The position numbers and the translations under genes were made by a program. A model generated the notes under the pieces. It was not told the origin of the DNA. It made no database searches and saw only the letters and a program-made list of their open reading frames with translations. 64,000 bases of DNA, from the NCBI GenBank assembly GCA_014302835.1, contig CP060294.1, forward strand, positions 3,373,067-3,437,066. The letters are read 5' to 3'. This stretch comes from Pedobacter sp. PAMC26386 (GTDB lineage: Bacteria > Bacteroidota > Bacteroidia > Sphingobacteriales > Sphingobacteriaceae). Of the stretch, positions 35,242-44,212 are shown one piece after another. How positions within the stretch are numbered: the first letter of the stretch is position 1; the number at the start of each line of letters is the position of its first letter.

Positions 35242-35892
35242 CTAAAAATGAAACTGAATACCAATTCTCGGAGCAAGAAAATTAGTTCCTAAATTAAAGG
35301 CATTATCCTTATCGCCCTTATCTAAAGAATTATTCATCTTATTTACTCTTTTATTCCATACATAAGAAAGTCCATTTACAGAAAGCTGTATACCGATCTT
35401 TTTAGTTGGAAAATAGGCCAGACCTGGCTCTATGCTTACACCAATTGAGGTATTTTTAGATTTGAATGTATTGGTATCATCTGCTACTCCCTCCTTTGGA
35501 ACTACCTTCGAATTTCCCCACTTCATTGGTACAGAAAGCTGACTGAAGAATTTGAATTTCTCCGATATATTAACATAATGACGAACAAAAGGGCTTACCA
35601 TAAAATAATCCGTAGTGGTTTTAACATTATAAAAATCCGATTCGGCTGACTTCTGCTCCAGCGAATATCTTGAATAACCAGCGCCGAGTCCAAGTGCAAG
35701 ATTATCCCGTACAAAATATCCCGCAGTAGGGAGTAAATCTAAATTGGTTTGTGTACTGTTATACAGAAGGTTTTCGTTTTTACTCTCAGAGTAACCTATA
35801 GTTCCTCCTAAAATAACCTTCCCCTTTTCAGTTTGTGCATTCACTGCTATAGCGGATGCACATAGCATCGCTAATGTTAATAATTTTTTCAT
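35242..35892 (-). CDS. outer-membrane beta-barrel protein (paralogue A)
   Basis: A 216-aa exported protein (signal peptide MKKLLTLAMLCASAIAVNAQ) with beta-hairpin-rich sequence: AGYFVRDNLALGLGAGYSRY, MVSPFVRHYVNISEKFKFFS, IEPGLAYFPTKKIGIQLSV, APRIGIQFHF with a terminal Phe. This is consistent with an 8- to 10-stranded outer-membrane barrel. It is the first gene of the two-gene tandem unit with its paralogue. No ligand or function can be inferred. Confidence 0.8.
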   Translation of the reverse strand: MKKLLTLAMLCASAIAVNAQTEKGKVILGGTIGYSESKNENLLYNSTQTNLDLLPTAGYFVRDNLALGLGAGYSRYSLEQKSAESDFYNVKTTTDYFMVSPFVRHYVNISEKFKFFSQLSVPMKWGNSKVVPKEGVADDTNTFKSKNTSIGVSIEPGLAYFPTKKIGIQLSVNGLSYVWNKRVNKMNNSLDKGDKDNAFNLGTNFLAPRIGIQFHF

Positions 35893-36216
35893 ACAATGGT
35901 TTCATTTGTGTACTCAATATTAAACATATAAAATGAAATATCAATACTATTAGTAAAATAAAATTAACACAACAAACCAATAAATTAATGCTAAAAAATT
36001 AATTAATCAATAATTTAAACCATACAAATACCTGTAGTTAATTTAAATTAACTACAGGCTCCAATAATATTCATAAATAATTCTAAAACAAGAGAATACA
36101 TAAGCTTTTTAATGACTCTAAAAGAAAAAGGTCCGATAATCTCATTTTATCAAATGAAATTATCGGACCTTTAATATAAAACACCCGTGTACTAAATTCT
36201 ACGGGAGTTCTCTTCT
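35893..36216 (-). other. AT-rich intergenic stretch
   Basis: A 324-bp region between the barrel-protein gene starts and the GH92 gene end. It holds the GH92 terminator (36121-36172) and presumably the promoter of the barrel pair; TATGTTTA near 35925 is one base off the -7 consensus. No coding sequence was seen. Confidence 0.6.
36121..36172 (-). terminator. rho-independent terminator of the GH92 gene
   Basis: Perfect 14-bp stem AAAGGTCCGATAAT (36127-36140) / ATTATCGGACCTTT (36159-36172) with a further 5-bp inner pairing; T-run on the minus strand. Confidence 0.9.
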
Positions 36217-38511
36217 TTACTTTTTCTCCGTTGACATCGAATAAGGAAAATCTGCTTCCACAACTCCTCTCTGTTTATTAGGGGTTGAAGTCATATCGAA
36301 ATCAAGCGTTGCTCCCTTTACCAGATCGCTATGGCTTAACCAGTTTTTATCATAATCTTTACCATTGTATTTCAATGAATTGATATACTTGTTATCAGCA
36401 CTATTTGAAGCAGCATTGATCACAACTTGTTTCCCGTTATCCAGATTCAATGTTACTTTTCTGAACAACGGCGCACCAATTACATATTGATCTGTAGCTG
36501 GCGTAACCGGATAAAAACCAAGCGAAGAGAAAACATACCATGCAGAAGTCTGCCCGTTATCCTCATCTCCGCAATATCCATCAGGTGTAGCCTTATATAA
36601 CTTGTTCATGGTTTCTCTAACCCAGTATTGTGCTTTCCATGGTTGTCCGGCATAGTTATATAAATAAATCATGTGCTGTATAGGTTGATTTCCATGTGCA
36701 TACTGTCCCATATTGGCAATTTGCATTTCCCTGATTTCATGGATCACAGAGCCATAATAACTGGCATCAAAAACCGGAGGCATAGTAAACACAGAATCTA
36801 GTTTTTCTACAAACTTGTTCTTCCCACCCATTAGTCCTACTAATCCATTTATATCCTGAAAAACTGACCAGGAATAATGCCAGCTATTTCCTTCGGTAAA
36901 AGCATCTCCCCATTTAAATGGATTAAACGGTGATTGAAATGACCCATCCTTATTCTTTCCACGCATTAAACCTGTCGAAGGATCGAAAAGGTTTTTATAG
37001 TTCATCGCTCTTTTACCATAAATATCAATTTCAGCAGCTGGCTTTTTCAATGCTCTGCCCAATTGATAAATAGTGAAATCATCGTAAGCGTATTCTAAAG
37101 TTCTTGCTGCATTTTCATTTAGTTTCACATCATAAGGCACATAACCAAGCTCATTATAATACTTCACACCTGCCCTGCCTACTGCTTCATTTGGCCCTTC
37201 ATTATTTGCTCCATGTTTAAGCGCTTCATACAAAGTTTCAATATCATATCCGCGAAGACCTTTAATATAAGCATCTGCCACTACAGAGGCCGAATTATTG
37301 CCTATCATACAGTTCGCATATCCCGGACTCGACCATTCAGGCAACCAGCCCCCCTCTTTATAATCATTCGCTAAGCCTTCCTGCATTTCTTTATTGATCG
37401 CAGGATAAACCAGGTTTAAAAACGGATATAATGCTCTGAATGTATCCCAGAATCCTGTACCCGCAAACATATAGCCCGGCATGGTCTTACCATTATAAGG
37501 ACTCCAGTGAACAATTTTATTTTTTGCATCTATCTCGTATAACTTATTCGGAAAAAACAAAGTCCGATACAAACTCGAGTAAAAAGTACGTGTCTGATCA
37601 ACAGTTCCACCTTCTATAGAAATCTTACTTAAGGTCTTATTCCATACCGCTCTTGATTTCTGCTGTGTGGCCTCAAAAGTATCATTAGCAAGTTCTCTCT
37701 TTAAACTAATCTCCGCCTGTTCCACACTGATAAAAGAAGAGGCTACCTTCATCCCAACTTTTTCTCCCTTTTCAGTCTTAAAACCTACTATAGCACCAGA
37801 ATGATCACTTTTCAGCTCCAGTGTATCTTTTGCCAGCGCATTTCCATGCCAGGTGTTTGCAGAAGTAATCGCCTTATCAAAATAGATAACGAAATAGTTC
37901 TTAAAGTTTGCTGGCAGTGGACCACTCGCATAACGTGTACTGTAACCTATAATTTTTCTTTCCTTAGGGATAACCTTAATATAAGATCCTTTATCAAAAG
38001 CATCAATTACAACATAAGAACTATCTGATTTAGGAAAAGTAAAACGGAACTGTGCTGCTCTTTCTGTAGGTGTAATTTCAGTAGTCACATCGGCATCAGC
38101 CAGATAAACACTGTAATAATATGGTTTTACTATTTCAGCTTTATGAGAAAACCAGCTTGCGCGGTCATCCTGGTTAAACTTCATTTTCCCAGTCACAGGC
38201 ATTACAGAAAACTGTCCATAGTCGTTCATCCATGGAGAAGGCTGATGTGTCTGTTTGAATCCCCTGATCTTGTCGGCATCATAAGTATAAGCCCATCCAT
38301 CTCCCATTTTACCGGTCTGAGGAGTCCAGAAATTCATTCCCCATGGAACTGCAATAGTAGGATAAGTATTACCATTAGACAAGCTGGGTTTACTCGCAGT
38401 CCCCATGAGTGGATTAACCCAGTCTACCGGATCTGTCAACTTACCTGTCTGCTGTGCCAGTACCGGCATCGCTGCAGAAATAAGTAACGCTGATAAGAAA
38501 TATTTCATCAT
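36217..38511 (-). CDS. GH92 family alpha-mannosidase-like glycosidase, exported
   Basis: A 764-aa protein with a signal peptide (1-20). GH92 enzymes are Ca2+-dependent inverting exo-alpha-mannosidases. The N-terminal beta-sandwich (WVNPLMGTASKPSLSNGNTY, 31-50; GFKQTHQPSPWMNDYGQ) and the (alpha/alpha)6 barrel (YMFAGTGFWDTFRALYPFLN, PDGYCGDEDNGQTSAWYVFS) are clear. The acidic base region GDEDNG (648-653) is intact. The stretch that reads HGNEPSH in typical members is HGNQPIQ here, with Q609 (codon 36685-36687) replacing the general acid Glu. From memory, Gln at this place is known in a GH92 acting on mannose phosphodiesters, so a good-leaving-group substrate is possible. No SusC/D genes are near. 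Confidence 0.92.
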   Translation of the reverse strand: MMKYFLSALLISAAMPVLAQQTGKLTDPVDWVNPLMGTASKPSLSNGNTYPTIAVPWGMNFWTPQTGKMGDGWAYTYDADKIRGFKQTHQPSPWMNDYGQFSVMPVTGKMKFNQDDRASWFSHKAEIVKPYYYSVYLADADVTTEITPTERAAQFRFTFPKSDSSYVVIDAFDKGSYIKVIPKERKIIGYSTRYASGPLPANFKNYFVIYFDKAITSANTWHGNALAKDTLELKSDHSGAIVGFKTEKGEKVGMKVASSFISVEQAEISLKRELANDTFEATQQKSRAVWNKTLSKISIEGGTVDQTRTFYSSLYRTLFFPNKLYEIDAKNKIVHWSPYNGKTMPGYMFAGTGFWDTFRALYPFLNLVYPAINKEMQEGLANDYKEGGWLPEWSSPGYANCMIGNNSASVVADAYIKGLRGYDIETLYEALKHGANNEGPNEAVGRAGVKYYNELGYVPYDVKLNENAARTLEYAYDDFTIYQLGRALKKPAAEIDIYGKRAMNYKNLFDPSTGLMRGKNKDGSFQSPFNPFKWGDAFTEGNSWHYSWSVFQDINGLVGLMGGKNKFVEKLDSVFTMPPVFDASYYGSVIHEIREMQIANMGQYAHGNQPIQHMIYLYNYAGQPWKAQYWVRETMNKLYKATPDGYCGDEDNGQTSAWYVFSSLGFYPVTPATDQYVIGAPLFRKVTLNLDNGKQVVINAASNSADNKYINSLKYNGKDYDKNWLSHSDLVKGATLDFDMTSTPNKQRGVVEADFPYSMSTEKK

Positions 38512-38856
38512 TTGTTGTGTGGTTTATAATATTAGGCCGGTTATAGCTAAAGTCCGGATACTGTTTATATATGGTTATCGCATTAAAAACGATTTAGCAA
38601 ATCAATAAACCCTTATCATACTTTTCAAGTAAAAACTAAATCTAACCTCTAATGTAATGGAGAAAACGTAAACAGCCAAATTAATCCGGTAATATTTACA
38701 GGATATAACACTGCCGGTTCCGGCTCTAAACAAAAAAACCTGAATCAACTATTGAATCAGGGCTTTCTATTTATAATCACCAAGGCTTAACAAGCCAGAG
38801 AAGATACGATTTAGAATATCTCACCACAAAATCAGATGATCTTTCAAAGACAACAA
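38512..38856 (-). other. intergenic stretch with a terminator, no gene seen
   Basis: A 345-bp region between the GH92 gene start and the GNAT gene end. It contains the GNAT terminator (38732-38761) and presumably the GH92 promoter, for which no exact TAnnTTTG was found. No convincing coding sequence. Confidence 0.6.
38732..38761 (-). terminator. terminator of the GNAT gene
   Basis: CCTGAATCAA (38739-38748) pairs with TTGAATCAGG (38752-38761) with one mismatch; seven T follow on the minus strand. Confidence 0.75.
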
Positions 38857-39393
38857 TTACCTCGCCAGCGGATGATATAAGTAAACCTGTTTTTTAACAA
38901 CACGGATAATTTCATTGAAATATAATTCTTCTCTTTCCGCCACATTAGTCATCAAGACCAAAGCATGTGATACATGTGAATCATGGTACGAAGGCTGCAA
39001 ATAATCAAAGGGCAATGAAACCAGCCCTAGTCTTTCATAAAAACTAACTCTGCGTATTGAATCCACAGATAATGGCGGTTCTACTTCCAGTAATAACTTA
39101 CCTTTTACCAAAAAGTCTTTCATAACCCGCTCTCCATACTTCTTCCCCCTGTTAACAGGATCAATAGCCAGGTGTTCAACAAAACACCATTTCTCAAAAG
39201 TCCAGCTAATGATAAAACCAATTGCTTTTTCTTCTGCTATAATCACTTGAAAAGACATTTCCGGAACCGTCCCAATCATTTTCACTAATTGTTCCCAGTT
39301 CCTTCTTTCTTCTAATGGAAAAGCAGAATGGTATAATTCTTCTACAAAGGACAGATATGAACTTTTATGGTTCTCTATTGATAAGTAATGCAT
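38857..39393 (-). CDS. GNAT family N-acetyltransferase
   Basis: A 178-aa protein with the GNAT core: IGFIISWTFEKWCFVEHLAI (strands 3-4), the acetyl-CoA loop DPVNRGKKYGERVMKDFL, and SIRRVSFYERLGLVSLPFDY (strands and helix near the acceptor site). It has an N-terminal helix FVEELYHSAFPLEERRNWEQ and a C-terminal extension with VYLYHPLA. Substrate unknown. Its promoter side abuts the terminator of the cysteine desulfurase gene, so it is an independent unit. Confidence 0.82.
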   Translation of the reverse strand: MHYLSIENHKSSYLSFVEELYHSAFPLEERRNWEQLVKMIGTVPEMSFQVIIAEEKAIGFIISWTFEKWCFVEHLAIDPVNRGKKYGERVMKDFLVKGKLLLEVEPPLSVDSIRRVSFYERLGLVSLPFDYLQPSYHDSHVSHALVLMTNVAEREELYFNEIIRVVKKQVYLYHPLAR

Positions 39394-39404
39394 AATTAAT
39401 CAGT

Positions 39405-39439
39405 TAAAAAAAAAGCTCTGACCGCTGGCCAGAGCTTTT
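39405..39439 (-). terminator. terminator of the glmM-cysteine desulfurase unit
   Basis: Perfect stem AAAAGCTCTG (39411-39420) / CAGAGCTTTT (39430-39439) with a long T-run on the minus strand. Confidence 0.9.
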
Positions 39440-39456
39440 CCTCCATAAATAAATTG

Positions 39457-40605
39457 TTAGACTGTGATATTCTGCTCCACAATATGTTTCACTTTTTCTA
39501 TCACATAATCGATTTCCTCTTTCGTATTGTATTTACTGAAAGAGAACCTAACCGATGGACGATCAGGATCGATACCTACAGCAGTAAGTACATGTGAACC
39601 GATATTAGAACCAGAAGAACAGGCACTGCCGCCAGAGGCAGAGATCCCATTAATATCCAGATTAAACAACAACATATCAGACATATCCATTGCCGGGAAT
39701 GACACATTCAATACGGTATATAAACTTTTCTCCGGATCAGTTTCGCCATTAAAAGTAATCGCAGGAATTTCTGTAACCAGGCGATCTTTCATGTAAGTTT
39801 TAAGTTCCTGGATATAAGCCTGATGTTCTGCCATATGTTCATATGCCATTTCCAATGCTTTAGCCAGACCTACAATTCCATATACATTTTCTGTTCCACC
39901 ACGCATATTACGCTCTTGTGCCCCTCCAAAAATCATTGGACTGATTTTCACAGCATGGTTTACAAATAAAAAGCCCACTCCTTTCGGACCGTGCAATTTA
40001 TGCGCCGCACAAACAATAAAGTGCGCTTTTATCTTTCTGACATCATGTACGTAATGCCCCATAGTCTGTACAGTATCACAATGATAAATTGCTTCATAAC
40101 GTTCGCAGATATCACCAACCTTTTCCATATCAGTCAGGGTGGCTAATTCATTATTTGCATGCATTAAAGAGACAAATGAACGTGAATTATCCTTTAGCAG
40201 CTGCTCCAGATGGTCATAATCAACATTACCTTTCGTATCAATATTTACAAAACTAAGCTTGTCAATAACCCCGTCTTTTAACAATTGACCCAATGTGTGC
40301 TCTACCGCATGATGCTCAATTTTTGAAGTAATCGCATGTTTAATTCCAAAAGCAGCAATACCACAACGAATAGCTGTATTATCAGCCTCGGTTCCACCCG
40401 ATGTGAAAAAGATCTCAGCAGGTGTCGCATTCAGTAAACCAGCTACAGTCTTACGGGCCTTCTCTACCAATGTACGTACCTCACGGCCCTGCGCATGAAT
40501 TGAAGATGGATTACCATAGTAATTCTCCATCACATTAATCATTTCAGCCATCACCTCTTTGTCAAGAGGCGTTGTTGCAGCATTATCTAAATAGATCCTG
40601 TTCAT
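39457..40605 (-). CDS. cysteine desulfurase (NifS/IscS-type, group I)
   Basis: A 382-aa PLP enzyme that takes sulfur from cysteine as a persulfide for Fe-S clusters and thiolated tRNA. Motifs: YLDNAATTPL (5-14), FFTSGGTEADNTAI, SKIEHHAVEH, the PLP lysine K203 in CAAHKLHGPKGVGFLF, and the active Cys loop SASGGSACSSGSNIGSHVL (Cys near 327). The loop length fits NifS/IscS rather than SufS. It follows glmM after 5 bp and ends at a strong terminator. No iscU or iscA lies nearby. Confidence 0.93.
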   Translation of the reverse strand: MNRIYLDNAATTPLDKEVMAEMINVMENYYGNPSSIHAQGREVRTLVEKARKTVAGLLNATPAEIFFTSGGTEADNTAIRCGIAAFGIKHAITSKIEHHAVEHTLGQLLKDGVIDKLSFVNIDTKGNVDYDHLEQLLKDNSRSFVSLMHANNELATLTDMEKVGDICERYEAIYHCDTVQTMGHYVHDVRKIKAHFIVCAAHKLHGPKGVGFLFVNHAVKISPMIFGGAQERNMRGGTENVYGIVGLAKALEMAYEHMAEHQAYIQELKTYMKDRLVTEIPAITFNGETDPEKSLYTVLNVSFPAMDMSDMLLFNLDINGISASGGSACSSGSNIGSHVLTAVGIDPDRPSVRFSFSKYNTKEEIDYVIEKVKHIVEQNITV

Positions 40606-40610
40606 CTGTA

Positions 40611-41999
40611 TTAATTCAATTTTAAAATTTCTTTGATGTCTGATATTATTTTGTTCGCCAGATTTTCAGCTACAGTTTCATTTTCCGCCTCACTGTAGAT
40701 ACGGATAATTGGTTCTGTATTTGATCTGCGCAAGTGAACCCACTCATTATCAAACTCTATTTTTAATCCATCAATCGTACTGTTTGGCTGGCTTTTATAC
40801 TTTTCCTTTACCTTAACCAACAAAGCATCAATATCCATTTCAGGAGTTAGTGTTATCTTATTCTTCGAAATATGATAATTCGGATAGCTGCTTCTTAACA
40901 AGGATACAGATTTTCCAAATTTAGCCAGATGCGTTAAAAACAAAGCGATTCCAACCAAAGCATCACGGCCATAATGCAATTCAGGGTAAATAATACCACC
41001 ATTACCTTCACCACCAATAATTGCATTCGTTGCCTTCATTTGGTTAACCACATTTACTTCACCTACAGCTGCAGCATGGTATTCTCCACCTGCTCTCAGT
41101 GTAACATCTTTTAAAGCTCTTGTAGATGACAGGTTAGAAACCGTATTACCCTTTTGATTTTTAAGGATGTAATCCGCTACCGCCACCAAAGTGTATTCCT
41201 CCCCAAACATAGTACCGTCTTCACATACAAAACATAAACGGTCTACATCTGGATCCACAACGATACCCAGATCCGCCTGTTTACTTTGTACTACTTTCGC
41301 AATTTCAGTCAGGTTTTCTGGCAATGGTTCCGGATTATGCGGGAACTCACCATTAGGCTCACAGTATAATTCAAATACTGTTTTCACCCCTAATGCTTTT
41401 AACAGCGCAGGGATAAAAATACCTCCCGTAGAATTTACACAGTCAATCGCAATTTTAAAATTCGCTTTTTTGATCAATTCAACATCAACCAGGGGTAAAG
41501 CAAGAATTACATCGATATGTTTTTTAAGATAAGAATCATCATAAATAACTTTCCCCAGGTCATTCACTTCAGCAAAAGAGAAATCTGCTCTTTCAGCAAT
41601 TTCTAATACTTCCTTACCATTTTCATCATTGATAAATTCACCTTTCTCATTTAAGAGTTTCAAGGCATTCCATTGTTTAGGATTATGGCTGGCCGTCAGA
41701 ATAATTCCACCACCTGCTTTTTCCATTGGAACAGCAATTTCTACAGTAGGAGTAGTCGATAAACCTAAGTCTATGACTTCAATACCTAATCCCTGTAAAG
41801 TACCAGTTACCAGATTATTCACCATATCTCCCGAGATGCGTGCATCCCGTCCGAGTACGATTTTTTTAATATTCGTATTTTTAATTACCCACGAGCCATA
41901 AGCCGCGGTAAATTTCACTATATCAATAGGTGTTAGCCCATTTCCAGCGATTCCGCCGATAGTTCCCCTGATTCCTGAAATAGATTTTATAAGTGTCAA
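40611..41999 (-). CDS. glmM: phosphoglucosamine mutase / phosphohexomutase (GlmM-type)
   Basis: A 462-aa alpha-D-phosphohexomutase, most likely converting glucosamine 6-phosphate to glucosamine 1-phosphate for UDP-GlcNAc. The catalytic phosphoserine is S104 in ILTASHNPKQWNALKLL; the metal loop is VVDPDVDRLCFV; the sugar loop GEGNGGIIYPELHYGRDAL and the phosphate-binding RRSNTEPIIRIYSEA are intact. GEGNGG rather than GEMSGH fits GlmM-like enzymes of Bacteroidota, though phosphomannomutase activity is possible. Initiation is at TTG (41997-41999) with a consensus -7 element 20 bp upstream; there is no nearby in-frame ATG. A cysteine desulfurase follows. Confidence 0.9.
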   Translation of the reverse strand: MTLIKSISGIRGTIGGIAGNGLTPIDIVKFTAAYGSWVIKNTNIKKIVLGRDARISGDMVNNLVTGTLQGLGIEVIDLGLSTTPTVEIAVPMEKAGGGIILTASHNPKQWNALKLLNEKGEFINDENGKEVLEIAERADFSFAEVNDLGKVIYDDSYLKKHIDVILALPLVDVELIKKANFKIAIDCVNSTGGIFIPALLKALGVKTVFELYCEPNGEFPHNPEPLPENLTEIAKVVQSKQADLGIVVDPDVDRLCFVCEDGTMFGEEYTLVAVADYILKNQKGNTVSNLSSTRALKDVTLRAGGEYHAAAVGEVNVVNQMKATNAIIGGEGNGGIIYPELHYGRDALVGIALFLTHLAKFGKSVSLLRSSYPNYHISKNKITLTPEMDIDALLVKVKEKYKSQPNSTIDGLKIEFDNEWVHLRRSNTEPIIRIYSEAENETVAENLANKIISDIKEILKLN

Positions 42000-42019
42000 C
42001 TGCTATGAATTTTGTTTTC

Positions 42020-42027
42020 CAAAAATA
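42020..42027 (-). promoter_or_regulatory. -7 element of glmM
   Basis: TATTTTTG on the minus strand matches TAnnTTTG, 20 bp before the TTG start, and supports that start. Confidence 0.5.
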
Positions 42028-42157
42028 GTAAAAATTTAAGAAGGGGCTATCATAATAAGCATCTGTTTCCAGCAATATGAAAAAGATTATTACATTAATA
42101 TTAAACAGCCATCAAGATAATTGAGCTGATTATCCACCCAGTTGCATTCCTAATCAC

Positions 42158-42165
42158 TATATTTG
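42158..42165 (+). promoter_or_regulatory. -7 element of the methyltransferase-PAP2-ZIP unit
   Basis: TATATTTG matches TAnnTTTG, 24 bp before the methyltransferase ATG. Confidence 0.55.
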
Positions 42166-42189
42166 TTTTTTTAAATTAAGACAGTCTTT

Positions 42190-42921
42190 ATGCAACGAAA
42201 GTGGTTTCAGTATTGGTTCAATTCTCCCTATTATCATATTTTATATAGTCAGCGTAATGACGCTGAAGCAGAGTTTTTAATTGATAACCTGACTGCTTAT
42301 TTAAAACCAGCATTGCATTCCCGTATACTCGATATAGCTTGTGGAAGAGGCCGTCATGCCGTTTATTTAAATAAAAAAGGATTTGATGTTACTGGGATTG
42401 ATCTTTCTGAACAAAGTATAAAGTATGCTAAACAGTTTGAACAAAAACATCTGCACTTCTTTGTGCATGATATGCGTAAACTGGGTTACATCAATTATTA
42501 TGATATTGCACTGAACCTGTTCACCAGTTTCGGATACTTTGATACAGAAAAAGACCATGTAAATGCATTGAAATCTTTCAGAAAAAGTATCAAAGAAGAT
42601 GGAACAGTAGTTATTGATTATTTCAACACACAGAAAATCATCAGTAACCTGACCCACAGAGAAACAAAAACTGTAGAAGGAATAGATTTTGATCTTCATA
42701 AATTCGTGGCAGAAGGAAAGATCATTAAACATATCAACTTCGAGCATAAGAGTAAACATTATGCCTTTGAAGAACGTGTACAGGCATTCACATTAGCAGA
42801 TTTTGAGCGTATGTTTGAAAAAAGCGGGTTAACCATCGTTGATACTTTCGGGAGCTATAACCTGGAAGCCTTTGACCAGGCCAAATCCGACAGGTTAATC
42901 CTTGTTTGTAAAAAAGCATGA
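42190..42921 (+). CDS. class I SAM-dependent methyltransferase
   Basis: A 243-aa protein with a Rossmann methyltransferase fold. SAM motif I is RILDIACGRGRHAVYL (43-58), followed by GFDVTGIDLS (motif II acid) and FHFFVHDMRKLGY-like motif III (LHFFVHDMRK). The N-terminus WFQYWFNSPYYHILYSQRND resembles a Bacteroidota subgroup often annotated as methyltransferase type 11/25. The methyl acceptor is unknown. Its end overlaps the PAP2 gene by 4 bp, so it is translationally coupled to an envelope-lipid phosphatase. Confidence 0.88.
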   Translation: MQRKWFQYWFNSPYYHILYSQRNDAEAEFLIDNLTAYLKPALHSRILDIACGRGRHAVYLNKKGFDVTGIDLSEQSIKYAKQFEQKHLHFFVHDMRKLGYINYYDIALNLFTSFGYFDTEKDHVNALKSFRKSIKEDGTVVIDYFNTQKIISNLTHRETKTVEGIDFDLHKFVAEGKIIKHINFEHKSKHYAFEERVQAFTLADFERMFEKSGLTIVDTFGSYNLEAFDQAKSDRLILVCKKA

Positions 42922-43481
42922 TAGAAAGCTTACATACCTTTGATGTAGAACTGTTTCTAAAAATTCACAGAGGACTTTCCAATGGCTTTTTTGACTGGTT
43001 TCTCCCACTGATGCGCAATCGTTTCTTCTGGGCTCCGTTATACCTCTTTATTATCATTTTCTGCTTCAAAGAATATAAAAAAAGAGGCTGGTATATCATT
43101 GGCGGTATCCTCTTGACTTTCGCCTTAGGTGATCTGATCTCCTCCAGGTTCATTAAACCCTTTGTCAGCAGATTAAGACCTTGTAATGAACCCAGTCTCG
43201 TTAACGACATCATTCACCGAGTACCCTGTGGCAGCGGATATAGTTTCCCTTCAGCACATGCAACCAACCACTTTGGTATCGCTGTGTTTATGATTGTGGT
43301 TTTCTATCCGAAATGGAAACCCATCCTGCCAATTGGCCTTGCCTGGGCATTTATTATTTCTTTTGCACAAATATATGTTGGCGTACACTACCCGATAGAT
43401 ACCATTGCAGGAGCTGCTTTGGGTTCAACTATCGGGATTTTAGTAGCTCTGCTTTATAAAAAATTACAACCAGTACCTTAA
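42918..43481 (+). CDS. PAP2-family membrane phosphatase
   Basis: A 187-aa inner-membrane protein with about five TM segments and the three acid phosphatase motifs: KPFVSRLRP, YSFPSAHATN (PSAH) and SFAQIYVGVHYPIDTIAG (His nucleophile). PAP2 members dephosphorylate undecaprenyl diphosphate, phosphatidic acid or lipid A. Undecaprenyl-diphosphate phosphatase is a plausible role given its size, but this is inference. It is the middle gene of a tightly overlapping trio (4-bp overlap upstream, 1-bp overlap downstream). Confidence 0.88.
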   Translation: MIESLHTFDVELFLKIHRGLSNGFFDWFLPLMRNRFFWAPLYLFIIIFCFKEYKKRGWYIIGGILLTFALGDLISSRFIKPFVSRLRPCNEPSLVNDIIHRVPCGSGYSFPSAHATNHFGIAVFMIVVFYPKWKPILPIGLAWAFIISFAQIYVGVHYPIDTIAGAALGSTIGILVALLYKKLQPVP

Positions 43482-44206
43482 TGGAAGTTTGGAAAATCTT
43501 AATACTATTCTTTTGCGCCTTTTTTGGAGGGCTCTCTATATTTTTAGTAAAAAGTGATAAATCACAATTACTAAAGCTGATACTATCATTCAGCGGAGCC
43601 TACTTATTTGCAATTACCGTACTGCACTTGATACCGGATGCCTATAGCGGTCCGGATCACGCCCAAATTGGTATATACATTCTGGTTGGATTCCTTTTAC
43701 AAATCTTACTGGAACAGTTTTCTGAAGGAGTAGAACACGGCCATATCCACAAACACAGTGACACCCAGATTTTTCCTTACGGAATCATGATCAGCTTATG
43801 TTTACATGCTTTTCTAGAAGGAATGCCTCTTGCCGCAGACCAGCATAACGCTTTGATATTCGGTATCTCTTTACACCATATTCCCGCCGCTTTTGCTTTG
43901 GCGAGTATATTGATGCAAAATAAATTCAAACCAGGAGGAATCATCTTTTATCTGGCCATTTTTGCAATTATGGCTCCACTTGGTTTTTGGGTCAGCAATG
44001 GGATCAGTACAGGAAGTATTGGAGGTATTGAAATTTACTTCCATAAAATGATGGGAATTGTGATCGGGATATTTTTACATATCTCAACCACTATTTTATT
44101 CGAATCCAGCGTAGATCATAAAGTTTCAAAGCGAAAAATGATGGCTGTCTTACTTGGAATTGCAATTGCACTGATTGGGTTTTACACCTCAAGACACAGC
44201 CATTAG
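43481..44206 (+). CDS. ZIP family divalent metal transporter
   Basis: A 241-aa protein with eight hydrophobic segments. The ZIP metal-binding helices are visible: AITVLHLIPDAY (TM2), SLCLHAFLEGMPLA (TM4, HxxxEG) and SLHHIPAAFALASIL (TM5, HHxPxA). A His-rich loop GVEHGHIHKHSDTQ lies between TM3 and TM4. Zinc or another divalent cation is the likely substrate; direction is not predictable. It is the last gene in the unit with the methyltransferase and PAP2 genes and is convergent with a MarR gene 6 bp away. Confidence 0.9.
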   Translation: MEVWKILILFFCAFFGGLSIFLVKSDKSQLLKLILSFSGAYLFAITVLHLIPDAYSGPDHAQIGIYILVGFLLQILLEQFSEGVEHGHIHKHSDTQIFPYGIMISLCLHAFLEGMPLAADQHNALIFGISLHHIPAAFALASILMQNKFKPGGIIFYLAIFAIMAPLGFWVSNGISTGSIGGIEIYFHKMMGIVIGIFLHISTTILFESSVDHKVSKRKMMAVLLGIAIALIGFYTSRHSH

Positions 44207-44212
44207 ACCAGC

